Shown in pieces: positions 51,474 through 60,867 of a DNA stretch of 64,000 nucleotides. The position numbers and the translations under genes were made by a program. Below the pieces are notes generated by a model that saw nothing but the letters and a program-made list of their open reading frames with translations, had not been told where the DNA came from and ran no database searches. Every line of letters begins with the position of its first letter. Position 1 is the first letter of the stretch. Source of the DNA: Oscillospiraceae bacterium (GTDB lineage Bacteria; Bacillota; Clostridia; Oscillospirales; Ruminococcaceae); assembly GCA_017848055.1 (NCBI GenBank), contig JAGALZ010000013.1, positions 1-64,000 of the forward strand, given 5' to 3'.

Positions 51474-52253
51474 TCAGTCTTTTCTAACAATGATAACCTG
51501 GGTAGCAGTTGTGTACGGGTCGGTAAAGTCAACGTTCTTGAGTCTGTCTTCAGTTACTGTCATACCTGCAACACCAACGTCAGCCTTGCCCGATTCAATA
51601 CTTGTGATGATTGAGTTGAATTCCATATTTACGATTTCAAGCTCATAACCAAGCTTGTCGCAAACAGCCTTCATCATATCGGCGTCAAGACCCACAACCT
51701 TGTCACCCTGGAGTGATTCGTAAGGAGGGAACTCAGCGTTTGTAGCCATTATAAGCTTTCCATTAGGGTACTGTGTTCCCTCAGGAGTAACGTAAGGTGT
51801 CTTACCTGCGTTTTCGCCAATCCAGTTAGCCTTGATAGAAGCGAGTGTTCCGTCAGCTTCAAGCTCCTTGAGAGCACCGTTGATTTTATCTACAAGCTCA
51901 GTATTGCCCTTCTTTACAGCAATTGCATACTGTTCAACAGCGAACTCTTCTTCAAGGATTGTAAGTTTCTTGTTCTTTTCAACAAAAACCTGAGCAGGCT
52001 GGTCGTCGATGATTACGCAGTCAATCTTACCCTGCTTGAGTGCCTGAACAGCGTCAGCACCTGCACTGTATCTCTCGATTTTTGCATCCTCTACATCGGT
52101 AGCATAGATGTCACCTGTAGTTCCGAGCTGAACGCCGATTGTCTTACCCTTAAGGTCATCAACAGAGAATACTTCATTAGCCGGAATACCGCAGGAACAA
52201 AGTGTACATACACTGATTGCAAGTGCAGCAATAGTACTTAAAATCTTTTTCAT
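51474..52253 (-). CDS. Polar amino acid ABC transporter binding lipoprotein
   Basis: A 259-residue protein with a signal peptide and lipobox LCSC (Cys21). The solute-binding fold is visible in two lobes: LKGKTIGVQLGTTGDIYA and the later TNAEFPPYESLQGDKVVGLD, FNSIITSIESGKADVGVAGM and DFTDPYTTATQ. The order of these motifs is unusual. A typical family 3 binding protein starts with the FPPYE motif, but here it comes after residue ~165, so the lobes appear circularly permuted. Substrate: a polar amino acid (inference). Confidence 0.9.
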   Translation of the reverse strand: MKKILSTIAALAISVCTLCSCGIPANEVFSVDDLKGKTIGVQLGTTGDIYATDVEDAKIERYSAGADAVQALKQGKIDCVIIDDQPAQVFVEKNKKLTILEEEFAVEQYAIAVKKGNTELVDKINGALKELEADGTLASIKANWIGENAGKTPYVTPEGTQYPNGKLIMATNAEFPPYESLQGDKVVGLDADMMKAVCDKLGYELEIVNMEFNSIITSIESGKADVGVAGMTVTEDRLKNVDFTDPYTTATQVIIVRKD

Positions 52254-52288
52254 AGAAAAAACTCCTTATAATATTTAGTGGTCAATTC

Positions 52289-52317
52289 ATTGTATCACAC
52301 AAATAAATCAAAGTCAA
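52289..52317 (-). promoter_or_regulatory. Sigma-A-type promoter of the amino acid ABC transporter
   Basis: On the minus strand, TTGACT (52312-52317), 17 bp, TACAAT (52289-52294). The -35 begins 7 bp after the transglutaminase stop, with no terminator between. Confidence 0.75.
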
Positions 52318-52323
52318 GCTATA

Positions 52324-55300
52324 CTACTTATATAACATAGAGATGAATCTTGCACGTAGTTTTCCGAATCGTGAAAGCTTTTCGAAAACGCTTGCCTTGA
52401 CATCGCCGTGGAACTTTCTCAGAGGAGCAATATCATCTTCGGTGAGAATCTCATTACTAAGCTTTGCAATCTGTGCCAGCTCACAGACCTCTTCAATGCT
52501 GCCGTTCAATTCAGAAAGCTCTGATTGCGACAGTATATCATAAAGACGTTTTGCGTGTACAGAGTCAGTTATGTTTCCGCTTGCTTCAATTCCGAAAAAT
52601 CTCAGATATTCCAGAGCCTGTCTGTAAAGACCGATAGCGTTTTTATTAGCGTTATCAGAACTGATTTCGTCATCAAGCTCTTTGAGCTTGCGGTTTCTCA
52701 GATACACATATCCCAGTACAATAATTCCTATCATGCACAGAATAAATACTATAATAAGAATAAAGCTGTAATCTGTGTCCTTGGTATTATTTACAGAACC
52801 TGCTGATGTCACAGTTTGAGAAGGTGTATTGCTCTGAACAGGGGTAGTTGACTGCTGCGGTGGCAGCTGCTGAGAAGGAGTAGTAGTTGTAGTGGTTGTC
52901 GGTGTTGTAGTAGTTGTTGTCGTGGTTGTGGTTGTTGTATTAGTATCTGTGTTATTGCTTTGAGGCTCGTTGTCGCTTACAGTGAATTCCAGCGGAAGCC
53001 AGCCAAGCTCAAAGTCGTAGTACTCAACCCACGCATGTGCAGCGTAGTCAGGCACAGAGTAATAGTAGCGTCCATCAACTTCGACACCATTTTTCGGAGT
53101 GAATGCAAATCCTTCTGCGTATCTTGCAGGAATACCGTAGTATCTCAGAATCTGCACTGCCGAACTTGCAAAGTATGTGCAGGAACCGGCATCCATTTCG
53201 TTAAGGAAATACTCGACGAAATCCTCGCCATCAGGGGTCGGCTTGACATCAAGAGAGTAGCTGTAATTGGTTTCGAAATATTTCTTCAGAGCCGAGATTA
53301 CCTCTTTGTAGTTTCTCTTATCAATCGATTCATTTATGTAGTTAATTACTTTGTCGTTAATTTCAACGTCGACATCGAGGTATTCGCTGTGGCATAACAA
53401 ATAGTCAAGATAGAAATTCTTGTCACTTATACCGAAATAATTATTTTCCTCCAGGGAATCCTTGAGGTCTCCCGAGAAGTATTGGGTATAGAAAGTATTG
53501 ATAAACTCTTCGAGCGTTATTATTTCGTTGTCGGTCGACGAGTTCCCCACGCCTTCTCTATATTTGACAATAGGTGAGCTGAGGTCTGCTGTGTCAAAGC
53601 CGTAGATGGTGTAAAGGTCGCTTGCCAGTCCGTATGAATAACCCGCCGGCTTGATTACTGTTGCCCATCCACCGCCATCTTGAGGTTCCTCCGTATAAAA
53701 GTCATCTGATATACTCAGAAAATAAATCATATATTCAACTGTTGCTTTGCCAAGCTGATAGTTTCTGAAAAATCCGGCCTGAGATAGATGCTCGGACGGG
53801 GTCATACCAGACTCCGGGTAGGTTTCGATATATTCGAAAAGAATCGGTATTATATCGAGATTATCATATGACTCGGTTTCAAGATACAGTTCGGTAGCGC
53901 CCTTGTTCTCTTCAAGGTAAGATATAACCTGCGAAGTGGATTCGGGAGTACGCATATATCTGTCAAATACGATACTGTATTCGGCATTATCAATTCTTCT
54001 TGTAAAGTACGGAGTAAACAATAGCCCGCTGGTTCCCGTTACATCTTTTATTGACATAGGTACAAGCGTCAGCTTTGAACCGAATTTATCAACAACTTTT
54101 TCGGCGGTTATAAAGTGAGTCGAGTATTCCGCAGGGAAGTTATAATGCGATGCATCAGGGAAAATTCCTTCGCCCAGCCAATTCGATTCATCAAGGTATG
54201 TCGCAAACTCATTTGAAACATCTTCCCATCTTGAATTGTGGTAGTTGCCCGATGAAAAGCCTTTAAGATATATCGTGTTTCTGAGAGGCATAGCCGAGTC
54301 AACAACGAGCATAGTCTGTCCCGAGTAGCTTATGGAATTGTTACCGAGAAGTGAGCCCATTGACATACCACCGAAGGTCTGGGCGTAGCTGTCAGGATTG
54401 AAAACGCTGTCAGCATCAGATTCTACGCTTACGCCCGGTCCGATGTTCAAATCAAAACCAAGGTCAATGCCTAAGTCGATGCCCTTAATTTCATCAAATG
54501 CCGCAAACAGACTTTCAAGTGAAAAATCCCTGCCGAGGTGATTTCTGATTATATCAACCTCTCGGCTTCTTTTGTATCCCGCCAGAGAAGAGCCGATTAT
54601 TGATACACAAAGAGCAATAGCAACAACAACACATATAGCCGCAGAAAGCTGACCGTATGCCGAACGCTTTGCTTCGCCGCTTGTGAGGTAGAATTTTGTT
54701 CTCTTTTTATTCGGAGTAAAATCGGAGTCGTTGGTGCGGCTGTTTTCCTGATAGTCACATAGCTGTACTGTAAATACGCAAAGCCAGCCTGCAATAAGTA
54801 CAAATGCCCAGAAGTAATCAGGAGCAACACCGTTGTAAAGTCCGATTTCCGGCAAAGGGAAGGTGAACAGGAACGTCAGCATAAAATTGTTCTTAAGGTA
54901 TACTGAAACATACAGCACAAGAACAAGTATCGAAATTGCCGCAAATATCGTAAGTGATACTGACTGCTTGTCTGAAAGACTGTCATGTCCTTCGGCAATA
55001 TGCAATATATCGTCGCTGGATGCAAGCTTGTATATGCTTAGTAGCTCAATTACAATAATAGCAAAGCCTCGTTTTATTGAATCGTAGAATTTGTATACAA
55101 TAAGTGTCCATACAGCGTAAACAGCTATTGCCGGAATCTTTGATTTCGGAAGACAAAGAAGAGTTGTGAGCAGAATGCAGAAGAATATTGCTCCCGTTTT
55201 CATAAACTCAAGCTCAATAAAGCTCATGCATACAAATAAAGAGGATATTGTCAGTGCGACTATGAGAATCGCCTGGAATAATCCGTTTTTGAAGATGGCT

Positions 55301-55377
55301 GGTTTTTTAGTTATTGTCTGAACGTCATCATCAATTCTAACAGCAAAAGTTGTAGTTTGATTAGTTTCTTTTTTCAT
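52324..55377 (-). CDS. Membrane transglutaminase-like protein with Thr-rich linker
   Basis: A 1017-residue protein. About six N-terminal helices (residues 30-270) precede a large outer region. The transglutaminase core has the catalytic cysteine in AGSCTYFASS (Cys733), with the histidine in YAAHAWVEYYD and an aspartate nearby. Next comes a linker of about 60 residues, mostly Thr with Pro, Gln and Ser. A further helix (about 875-895) and a cytoplasmic DUF4129-like helical tail end the protein. It is the third gene of a moxR-DUF58-transglutaminase operon, a widespread set of unclear function, thought to act on envelope proteins or cell-wall polymers. Confidence 0.88.
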   Translation of the reverse strand: MKKETNQTTTFAVRIDDDVQTITKKPAIFKNGLFQAILIVALTISSLFVCMSFIELEFMKTGAIFFCILLTTLLCLPKSKIPAIAVYAVWTLIVYKFYDSIKRGFAIIVIELLSIYKLASSDDILHIAEGHDSLSDKQSVSLTIFAAISILVLVLYVSVYLKNNFMLTFLFTFPLPEIGLYNGVAPDYFWAFVLIAGWLCVFTVQLCDYQENSRTNDSDFTPNKKRTKFYLTSGEAKRSAYGQLSAAICVVVAIALCVSIIGSSLAGYKRSREVDIIRNHLGRDFSLESLFAAFDEIKGIDLGIDLGFDLNIGPGVSVESDADSVFNPDSYAQTFGGMSMGSLLGNNSISYSGQTMLVVDSAMPLRNTIYLKGFSSGNYHNSRWEDVSNEFATYLDESNWLGEGIFPDASHYNFPAEYSTHFITAEKVVDKFGSKLTLVPMSIKDVTGTSGLLFTPYFTRRIDNAEYSIVFDRYMRTPESTSQVISYLEENKGATELYLETESYDNLDIIPILFEYIETYPESGMTPSEHLSQAGFFRNYQLGKATVEYMIYFLSISDDFYTEEPQDGGGWATVIKPAGYSYGLASDLYTIYGFDTADLSSPIVKYREGVGNSSTDNEIITLEEFINTFYTQYFSGDLKDSLEENNYFGISDKNFYLDYLLCHSEYLDVDVEINDKVINYINESIDKRNYKEVISALKKYFETNYSYSLDVKPTPDGEDFVEYFLNEMDAGSCTYFASSAVQILRYYGIPARYAEGFAFTPKNGVEVDGRYYYSVPDYAAHAWVEYYDFELGWLPLEFTVSDNEPQSNNTDTNTTTTTTTTTTTTPTTTTTTTPSQQLPPQQSTTPVQSNTPSQTVTSAGSVNNTKDTDYSFILIIVFILCMIGIIVLGYVYLRNRKLKELDDEISSDNANKNAIGLYRQALEYLRFFGIEASGNITDSVHAKRLYDILSQSELSELNGSIEEVCELAQIAKLSNEILTEDDIAPLRKFHGDVKASVFEKLSRFGKLRARFISMLYK
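52860..52945 (-). repeat. Triplet-repeat tract encoding the Thr-rich linker
   Basis: On the coding strand, ACA/ACT/ACC/ACG codons recur almost without break, giving runs of 12 and 7 threonines separated by prolines. Such a tract can change length by slippage. Confidence 0.75.
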
Positions 55378-55393
55378 TATAAGTCCTTTAAAA

Positions 55394-56590
55394 TTACATG
55401 GTTATCTCAGAAAGAACTGAAACCATATTTTCTCTTACTGAGTATATATTTGTGTTTTCCGGAAGAGTAAAGCCGATGTCGGAAATGTCCCCTACAGAAA
55501 TGATTGTCTGCCTTTGCTGATTGTAGCCCAAAGTAACAGCCTTCTGAAGCTCGGGAGATGAAGAGTCACATAGCAAAACGCAGTGAGAATAGCGACAAGA
55601 AGCCGAAATCTCACAGCCTGAAAGATATTCTTCATAAGCTCTGAAAGGATTTCCCGATAAAAGCCTGCCGGATAAGCAATCAGATAAAAGTGAAGTAAGC
55701 TCTTCGTTCTTTGAAACTGAAAAGGTGTCATAGCCGTTTTCTGTATTCACAAAAATCGTGTGCGAAATCTCATTCTCGCATAGAGAAATAGAAACAGAAG
55801 CAAGCGCACTCATTGCAATGCTGTATTTCTCTATGGCAGCATTGCTGTTTTGGGTGTCATCCTGAGAAATACACAGAAAGAAAGCTATATTATTTCCGAG
55901 AGGGAGAGAGTAGTCTTTAACGATAAGCTTGTCCTCTTTGGCAGAAGCCTTCCAGTGAATTCTGTTTATCCTGTCACCGGGAATATAGTCGTGCATACCG
56001 AAGATTTCAGAAACGTCATCACCAGGTTTGTGCTTCGAAAATGAATCAGATTCCGAATAAGGGTTTGAGTAATACGAAACCGACGGTTCAACAGCTTCAA
56101 GCTTTGGATAAATCAGAAAAGAAACCTGCTGAGCTTTTGGCTTAATCTTCATTGAGAACAGCTTGATAAAGTCGTAGATTCGAACTTTTTTGATGTAAAC
56201 ATCAATTCTTCCGCAGTATGAACTCGAAAGCATAAGACGAATTTCGTCAGTGTTGGCAAGATGAGCAGGAGTTGTTATGACCATTTGGTGCTCGATATTG
56301 TCAAGAAGATTCTTGTAGCCGATAGTGATTCTTAAGCTTGAAACCGGCATGAGCGAGGTGTTTTTTATCTTCAAAAACACAGGACATTCGCTCCCGAACT
56401 TGCATACCTGCTTTGCACATGAGAGCGAAACGCTGACCTTACGCCTAAGCAGAATAAGCGATATAAGAAGTATCGGCGGTGTAGTCAGAACAAGTGTCAG
56501 CACATAAAAAGAGAAATCATCCTTGAACATTATGTAAAACAGTACACTGCCTATCAGCATAATCAGATAGAATATTGCGACAATCAGCAT
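55394..56590 (-). CDS. DUF58 protein
   Basis: A 398-residue protein with two N-terminal membrane helices (about 2-20 and 27-46). The conserved DUF58 motif is present: PGDRINRIHWKASAKEDKLIVKDY at about 205-228 (given here as PGDRINRIHWKAS then KLIVKDY). The C-terminal part resembles a von Willebrand A fold. It starts one base after the moxR stop, and its AAAGGAA ribosome site is inside moxR. It probably links the MoxR ATPase to the transglutaminase (inference from the conserved trio). Confidence 0.88.
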   Translation of the reverse strand: MLIVAIFYLIMLIGSVLFYIMFKDDFSFYVLTLVLTTPPILLISLILLRRKVSVSLSCAKQVCKFGSECPVFLKIKNTSLMPVSSLRITIGYKNLLDNIEHQMVITTPAHLANTDEIRLMLSSSYCGRIDVYIKKVRIYDFIKLFSMKIKPKAQQVSFLIYPKLEAVEPSVSYYSNPYSESDSFSKHKPGDDVSEIFGMHDYIPGDRINRIHWKASAKEDKLIVKDYSLPLGNNIAFFLCISQDDTQNSNAAIEKYSIAMSALASVSISLCENEISHTIFVNTENGYDTFSVSKNEELTSLLSDCLSGRLLSGNPFRAYEEYLSGCEISASCRYSHCVLLCDSSSPELQKAVTLGYNQQRQTIISVGDISDIGFTLPENTNIYSVRENMVSVLSEITM

Positions 56591-56591
56591 T

Positions 56592-57563
56592 TTAGTATTC
56601 CTTTGTAATTCTCGGTACCGGTACTGATGAAATAATATCCTTCAGTATATCACGTGCTGTAAGAGAGCTTATCTTTGCAGTCGGGCTGAGAACAATTCTG
56701 TGTCCTGCAACATTGTAAAAAGGATAAATTACGTCATCGGGGATGCAGTAGCTTCTTGCCTTCAGAAGAGCCGTTGCCTTCGCAGCTCTGCAAAGCGCAA
56801 GAGAACCTCTCGGGCTGAGACCGAGCTTTATATAATCATTCTTTCTGGTTGCATCAGCGAGCCTTGTGATGTATGAAAGCACCTCATCAGAAACGTGAAC
56901 GCTTTCAACAACATTCTGCGCCTCAAGAAGCTGTTCTTTTGTGATTACAGGGGAGATGTCGTCAAGAGGGTTTGAATTCTGTCTTGCCCTTAACATATCC
57001 ATCTCGCTTGATTCGCTCGGATAGCCCATCGAAAGACGCATAATGAATCTGTCAAGCTGCGATTCCGGGAGCATCTGTGTACCGATTGAGCCGATTGGAT
57101 TCTGTGTTGCAATAACAATAAAAGGCTTTGGTGTTTCTCTGGTAATACCGTCAACGGTAACCTTGCCTTCTTCCATAACTTCAAGAAGAGCAGCCTGGGT
57201 TTTGCTGGAGGTACGGTTGATTTCGTCGGCTAAGAAAAGGTTGCACATTGCCGCACCCTGAGAATATTCAAATTTTCCCGTTTCCTTGTTAAGAACTGAA
57301 AATCCGGTGATGTCACTCGGAAGTACGTCGGGAGTGAACTGAACTCTCTTGTAGTCAAGAGATAGAGCCTTCGAGAATGCAAGTGCCAATGTTGTCTTTC
57401 CGACACCGGGATTATCCTCAAGCAGAATATGTCCCTTCGAAAGTATTGCAACAAGAACATCTATAATTGTTTCATCCTTACCGACAATAACCTTTTTTAC
57501 TTCATTTATTATCGCTTTAGACTGGTTAAGCACATCAATGTGGCTTTGATTTAAACCCTTCAT
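56592..57563 (-). CDS. MoxR-family AAA+ ATPase
   Basis: A 323-residue protein. Walker A is DNPGVGKT (50-57), Walker B LFLADEINR (109-117), sensor 1 IATQNPIG, and the arginine-bearing GTQMLPESQLDRF follows. The C-terminal lid has LGLSPRGSLALCRAAKA. MoxR ATPases act as chaperones for metal- or VWA-containing proteins. It is the first gene of the operon, with GGAGG before the ATG and its own promoter. Confidence 0.93.
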   Translation of the reverse strand: MKGLNQSHIDVLNQSKAIINEVKKVIVGKDETIIDVLVAILSKGHILLEDNPGVGKTTLALAFSKALSLDYKRVQFTPDVLPSDITGFSVLNKETGKFEYSQGAAMCNLFLADEINRTSSKTQAALLEVMEEGKVTVDGITRETPKPFIVIATQNPIGSIGTQMLPESQLDRFIMRLSMGYPSESSEMDMLRARQNSNPLDDISPVITKEQLLEAQNVVESVHVSDEVLSYITRLADATRKNDYIKLGLSPRGSLALCRAAKATALLKARSYCIPDDVIYPFYNVAGHRIVLSPTAKISSLTARDILKDIISSVPVPRITKEY

Positions 57564-57613
57564 TTTTTACCTCCGCATTTCAAATAATAGTATTATTTTA
57601 CAGTATCATTTTA

Positions 57614-57642
57614 ATTATATATTACCTATGTCGAAAAATCAA
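57614..57642 (-). promoter_or_regulatory. Sigma-A-type promoter of the moxR operon
   Basis: On the minus strand, TTGATT (57637-57642), 17 bp, TATAAT (57614-57619). Confidence 0.8.
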
Positions 57643-57655
57643 TAGTATTCTTATG

Positions 57656-57684
57656 GCATAAGAAGCAAATCTCCCTCATATTAT
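57656..57684 (+). promoter_or_regulatory. Possible sigma-E promoter of the spoIIIA operon
   Basis: GCATAA (57656-57661), 15 bp, CATATTAT (57677-57684) resembles the mother-cell sigma-E pattern, and no TATAAT-type site is near. It lies about 30 bp before the spoIIIAA start. The match is partial. Confidence 0.45.
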
Positions 57685-57714
57685 TTTTTAGGACAACCCA
57701 AAGGAGTGAGCAAG

Positions 57715-58653
57715 TTGGAAAACAGTGTTGTAAAACTGAAATATGCCCTTGATATTCTCCCCGAGGAGCTTTCGTCACCGATACGGAAAATGCCTCAGCT
57801 TGAAAGGGACAGAATACAGGAAATCAGACTCCGAGCGAATAAGTACCTTACCGTAACGCTTTTCGGTAATGAGTATTTTCTTTCCCCGGATGGAAAAACA
57901 CAGAAGGAGCCGCTCAATTCGGTAACCGTTTCTTCTGAAAATGTAGAAACCGTAATAAAGCGTGCATTCAGGTTTTCCATGCATAGCTTTTCAAGAGAGC
58001 TTTCAAGAGGATACATAACAGTTGACGGCGGCTGCAGAGTCGGCTTCTGCGGAACTGCAGTTCTGGATTCTGAGAAAAATTATATCACCGAAAGCGTAAA
58101 AAACATCTCCTCAATAAATATAAGAGTCGCCAGAGAGCTGTTTGGTTGCAGTGGAGAAATATTTAATCGGATTTTTTTTGAAAAACCTATGAGCCTTTTG
58201 CTTATAGGGCCACCCTCAAGTGGAAAAACAACCATTCTGCGAGATTTGTGCAGGAAAACGGGAGAGAAATACAGCGTGTGCATCATTGACGAAAGAAATG
58301 AAATTGCGGCAACTAAGTCCGGTAAACCCTGCAATGATATAGGCAGACTCTCAGATGTCTTTAATTCCTATAACAAGTTTGACGGAATAATGACAGCCGT
58401 TAGGGTAATGTCGCCTAAAATAATCGCTGTTGACGAAATCGGCTCCAAGGAAGACCTCAATGCCTTGCAGTATGCATGCAATTCAGGTGTCAAACTGATA
58501 GCGACTACGCATGCTGTTGATTATGATGACGCAAAAAGGAAAAGCGTTATTTCCAAGCTGATAAAGGACAAGGTCTTTGACTATGCATGTGTGCTCGGAA
58601 CGGGAAGCTTGTGTGGTAAAGCTGTAAAAATTGTAAGGATAACAAATGATTAA
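57715..58653 (+). CDS. spoIIIAA: Stage III sporulation protein AA
   Basis: A 312-residue secretion-type ATPase of the SpoIIIA-SpoIIQ channel between mother cell and forespore. Walker A is IGPPSSGKTT and the Walker B-like motif is IIAVDEIG. The N-terminal region has SRGYITVDGGCRVGFCGTAV. The start chosen is TTG at 57715, 8 bp after GGAG; an in-frame GTG at 57706 overlaps the ribosome site. It is the first of eight contiguous genes. Confidence 0.95.
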   Translation: MENSVVKLKYALDILPEELSSPIRKMPQLERDRIQEIRLRANKYLTVTLFGNEYFLSPDGKTQKEPLNSVTVSSENVETVIKRAFRFSMHSFSRELSRGYITVDGGCRVGFCGTAVLDSEKNYITESVKNISSINIRVARELFGCSGEIFNRIFFEKPMSLLLIGPPSSGKTTILRDLCRKTGEKYSVCIIDERNEIAATKSGKPCNDIGRLSDVFNSYNKFDGIMTAVRVMSPKIIAVDEIGSKEDLNALQYACNSGVKLIATTHAVDYDDAKRKSVISKLIKDKVFDYACVLGTGSLCGKAVKIVRITND

Positions 58654-59131
58654 GTTTATAGGTGTATGCTTGATTGTTGTAAGCGGCGGTTTTATAGGGC
58701 TGACGTATTCTTTCAGACTGGCAAGCCGTGTTAAGGAGCTTGCTCTCATGAGAGAAATGTTTACGACTGTAAAGCTGCGGCTGGAGTATGAATGTCCCGC
58801 TACAGATGAGCTTTTATGTTTCCTTGAAAAGAATGAGCGATACTATCCCTATGTAAAGGATATATCGCCGTCAGACATTGCCGTAAGTCTTGAGAAATCT
58901 TCTGCGTACAAAGCTCTCAGCGTTACTCGTGAGGAGCGTCAGATAGTAAAGGATACGTTTTCCGGACTCGGTACAACCGACCTTACAACTCAGCTTGAAA
59001 TGCTCGATTTCAGTATCATGCAGCTGGAAACGGCATTGCATGAAGCGCAGGCAGAGAAACGTCAAAAAACAAGACTATATAATTCGCTCGGATTTATGTG
59101 TGCAATTCTCGTTGCGCTTCTTATAATCTGA
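58646..59131 (+). CDS. spoIIIAB: Stage III sporulation protein AB
   Basis: A 161-residue protein with a membrane helix at each end and a GspF-like helical core (LALMREMFTTVKLRLEYECP...; the ending FMCAILVALLII is a helix). It overlaps the spoIIIAA stop by 8 bp. It is a part of the forespore channel base. Confidence 0.93.
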   Translation: MIKFIGVCLIVVSGGFIGLTYSFRLASRVKELALMREMFTTVKLRLEYECPATDELLCFLEKNERYYPYVKDISPSDIAVSLEKSSAYKALSVTREERQIVKDTFSGLGTTDLTTQLEMLDFSIMQLETALHEAQAEKRQKTRLYNSLGFMCAILVALLII

Positions 59132-59151
59132 AAAAAAGAAAGGACGCAGTA

Positions 59152-59349
59152 ATGGATATTGAACTGATACTTAGAATTGCGGCAATAGGAGTGATTGTAT
59201 CAATACTCAATGTTCTTCTCAAAAAGTCAGACCGTGAGGAGCAGGCGATGATGATAACTCTTGCAGGACTAATCATTGTGCTGATAATGATAATCCAGGA
59301 AATCGGAAATCTGTTTGAAGCTATCAGGGATATATTTGGTGTTTACTGA
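59152..59349 (+). CDS. spoIIIAC: Stage III sporulation protein AC
   Basis: A 65-residue, two-helix membrane protein with the family pattern LLKKSDREEQAMMITLAG. The start is the ATG at 59152 behind AAAGGA; a longer in-frame form starts inside spoIIIAB. The stop overlaps the next start (TGATG). Confidence 0.95.
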   Translation: MDIELILRIAAIGVIVSILNVLLKKSDREEQAMMITLAGLIIVLIMIIQEIGNLFEAIRDIFGVY

Positions 59350-59738
59350 TGGATGTAATTCTTATATGCTCGCTTGCCGTGTGTGCGGTGATAATATCAA
59401 AGCTGTTTGAAAAAGGAAATTCGGATATGAAGTTTCTTCTGACAATTAGTGTTGTCGTGATGCTGTCAATAAGAGCAGTAGCCGAAATGTCCGGAGTGTT
59501 TGATGCTATTAGCGAGCTTGTGGATAAGACGGAGTTTTCAGGTGAGTATATAAAAATCATGTTCAAAGCACTCGGTATATGTCTTGTCTGTCGCATTTCA
59601 ACAGACTGCTGCAAGGATGCAGGGGAATCTGCAATAGCATCGCAGATAGAGCTTTTGTGCCGTGTGTCGCTTATTCTGATTTCACTTCCTCTTTACAGCT
59701 CGGTGATTGAAATTATAGTAACTCTTATAGGAAACTGA
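59349..59738 (+). CDS. spoIIIAD: Stage III sporulation protein AD
   Basis: A 129-residue membrane protein with about four helices, related to SpoIIIAC. The motif IKIMFKALGICLVCRISTDCCKDAGESAIA is typical; read here as IKIMFKALGIC then DCCKDAGESAIA. Its start overlaps the spoIIIAC stop. Confidence 0.95.
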   Translation: MDVILICSLAVCAVIISKLFEKGNSDMKFLLTISVVVMLSIRAVAEMSGVFDAISELVDKTEFSGEYIKIMFKALGICLVCRISTDCCKDAGESAIASQIELLCRVSLILISLPLYSSVIEIIVTLIGN

Positions 59739-59740
59739 AA

Positions 59741-60856
59741 ATGATGAAACGAATTATCTCAGCGATTGTAATGCTGTTATGCATTCAGTTGCTGTCACCG
59801 ATAGCCTGTGCCGATGAGCTTGATGAGTTCACGGAGAATATAAGTCAGTCAGCTGAGGAAGGGCTGCCCGAAAATGTTAAGGACGAGCTTTCAAGCATGG
59901 ATATAAGCCTTGAAAACCCTGAATCACTCTCAGAAATATCAGTCTATGATATTTTAGATTCGGCAAAGAAGAGTCTGCAAGAAGGCTTTGTAAATCCGGT
60001 ATCGCTGCTTGCAAAGCTGGTTGGAATTTTGCTTTTGTGCAGCATTGCATCAAGTATGTGCAGCGGAGAAAAAGAAACAGACAGAGTTTACGAAACAATC
60101 TGTGTGCTGTCTGTTATAACATTACTGATTGATACTCTGGGCAGAGTCTGTTCATCGCTGATTGAGATGCTATCGTCGCTGAGCGGATTTATGTCTACAT
60201 ATCTGCCCGTCTATATAAGTGTAACAACGGCAAGCGCAGGGCAGGCGACAGCCTCAGCTTCAGGTATCACTCTCCTGGCTTTGTCGGAAGTCGTGTCGTT
60301 GTGTGCAAATAAGCTTCTCCCGCTTGTATGTTCGGTTATGCTTGCCTGCTCAATTGCACAAAGTATTTCTCCGATGCGTGATTACAGTGTCACAGTTGCA
60401 ATAAGAAAGTTTATCAACAAAGTTATAGTGTTTGCTTCAACTCTTTTTATAGGAGTTATCTCAGTAAGCGGCATCGTAGGTGCAAGCGCTGATACAGTAG
60501 CGGTGAGATGTGCAAAGTTTACAGCATCAAGCTTTGTGCCCGTAATTGGAAGCTCTGTCGCAGAAGCGTATACAACAGTCAAAGGAAGTCTTTCGCTGCT
60601 ACGGTCAGCAACGGGTGCTTTCGGGATACTTGTTGTTGTACTTATTGCATTAAGACCGGTGCTTGTGAGTGTCGGACTGTCTGTGGTTATATATGTAGCA
60701 AAGGCGGTGGCGGAATTGTTTTCGCTGAAAGGACCGAAGGCTTTCCTTGGCGGTGTCGGGGAGATGATGTCGGTAATTATGACAAGTTCGATTCTGCTGT
60801 CGCTCGTGTTTGTAATCTCAACAGCAGTTCTTATGCTTAGCTGTGTCAGCATTTGA
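59741..60856 (+). CDS. spoIIIAE: Stage III sporulation protein AE
   Basis: A 371-residue polytopic membrane protein with a cleavable signal peptide (ACA-DE at about residue 25) and about seven helices. Conserved stretches include STYLPVYISVTTASAGQ and the SFVPVIGSSVAEAYTTVKGS region. It is the likely pore-like permease subunit of the channel. Confidence 0.95.
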   Translation: MMKRIISAIVMLLCIQLLSPIACADELDEFTENISQSAEEGLPENVKDELSSMDISLENPESLSEISVYDILDSAKKSLQEGFVNPVSLLAKLVGILLLCSIASSMCSGEKETDRVYETICVLSVITLLIDTLGRVCSSLIEMLSSLSGFMSTYLPVYISVTTASAGQATASASGITLLALSEVVSLCANKLLPLVCSVMLACSIAQSISPMRDYSVTVAIRKFINKVIVFASTLFIGVISVSGIVGASADTVAVRCAKFTASSFVPVIGSSVAEAYTTVKGSLSLLRSATGAFGILVVVLIALRPVLVSVGLSVVIYVAKAVAELFSLKGPKAFLGGVGEMMSVIMTSSILLSLVFVISTAVLMLSCVSI

Positions 60857-60867
60857 GGAGGATTGTT

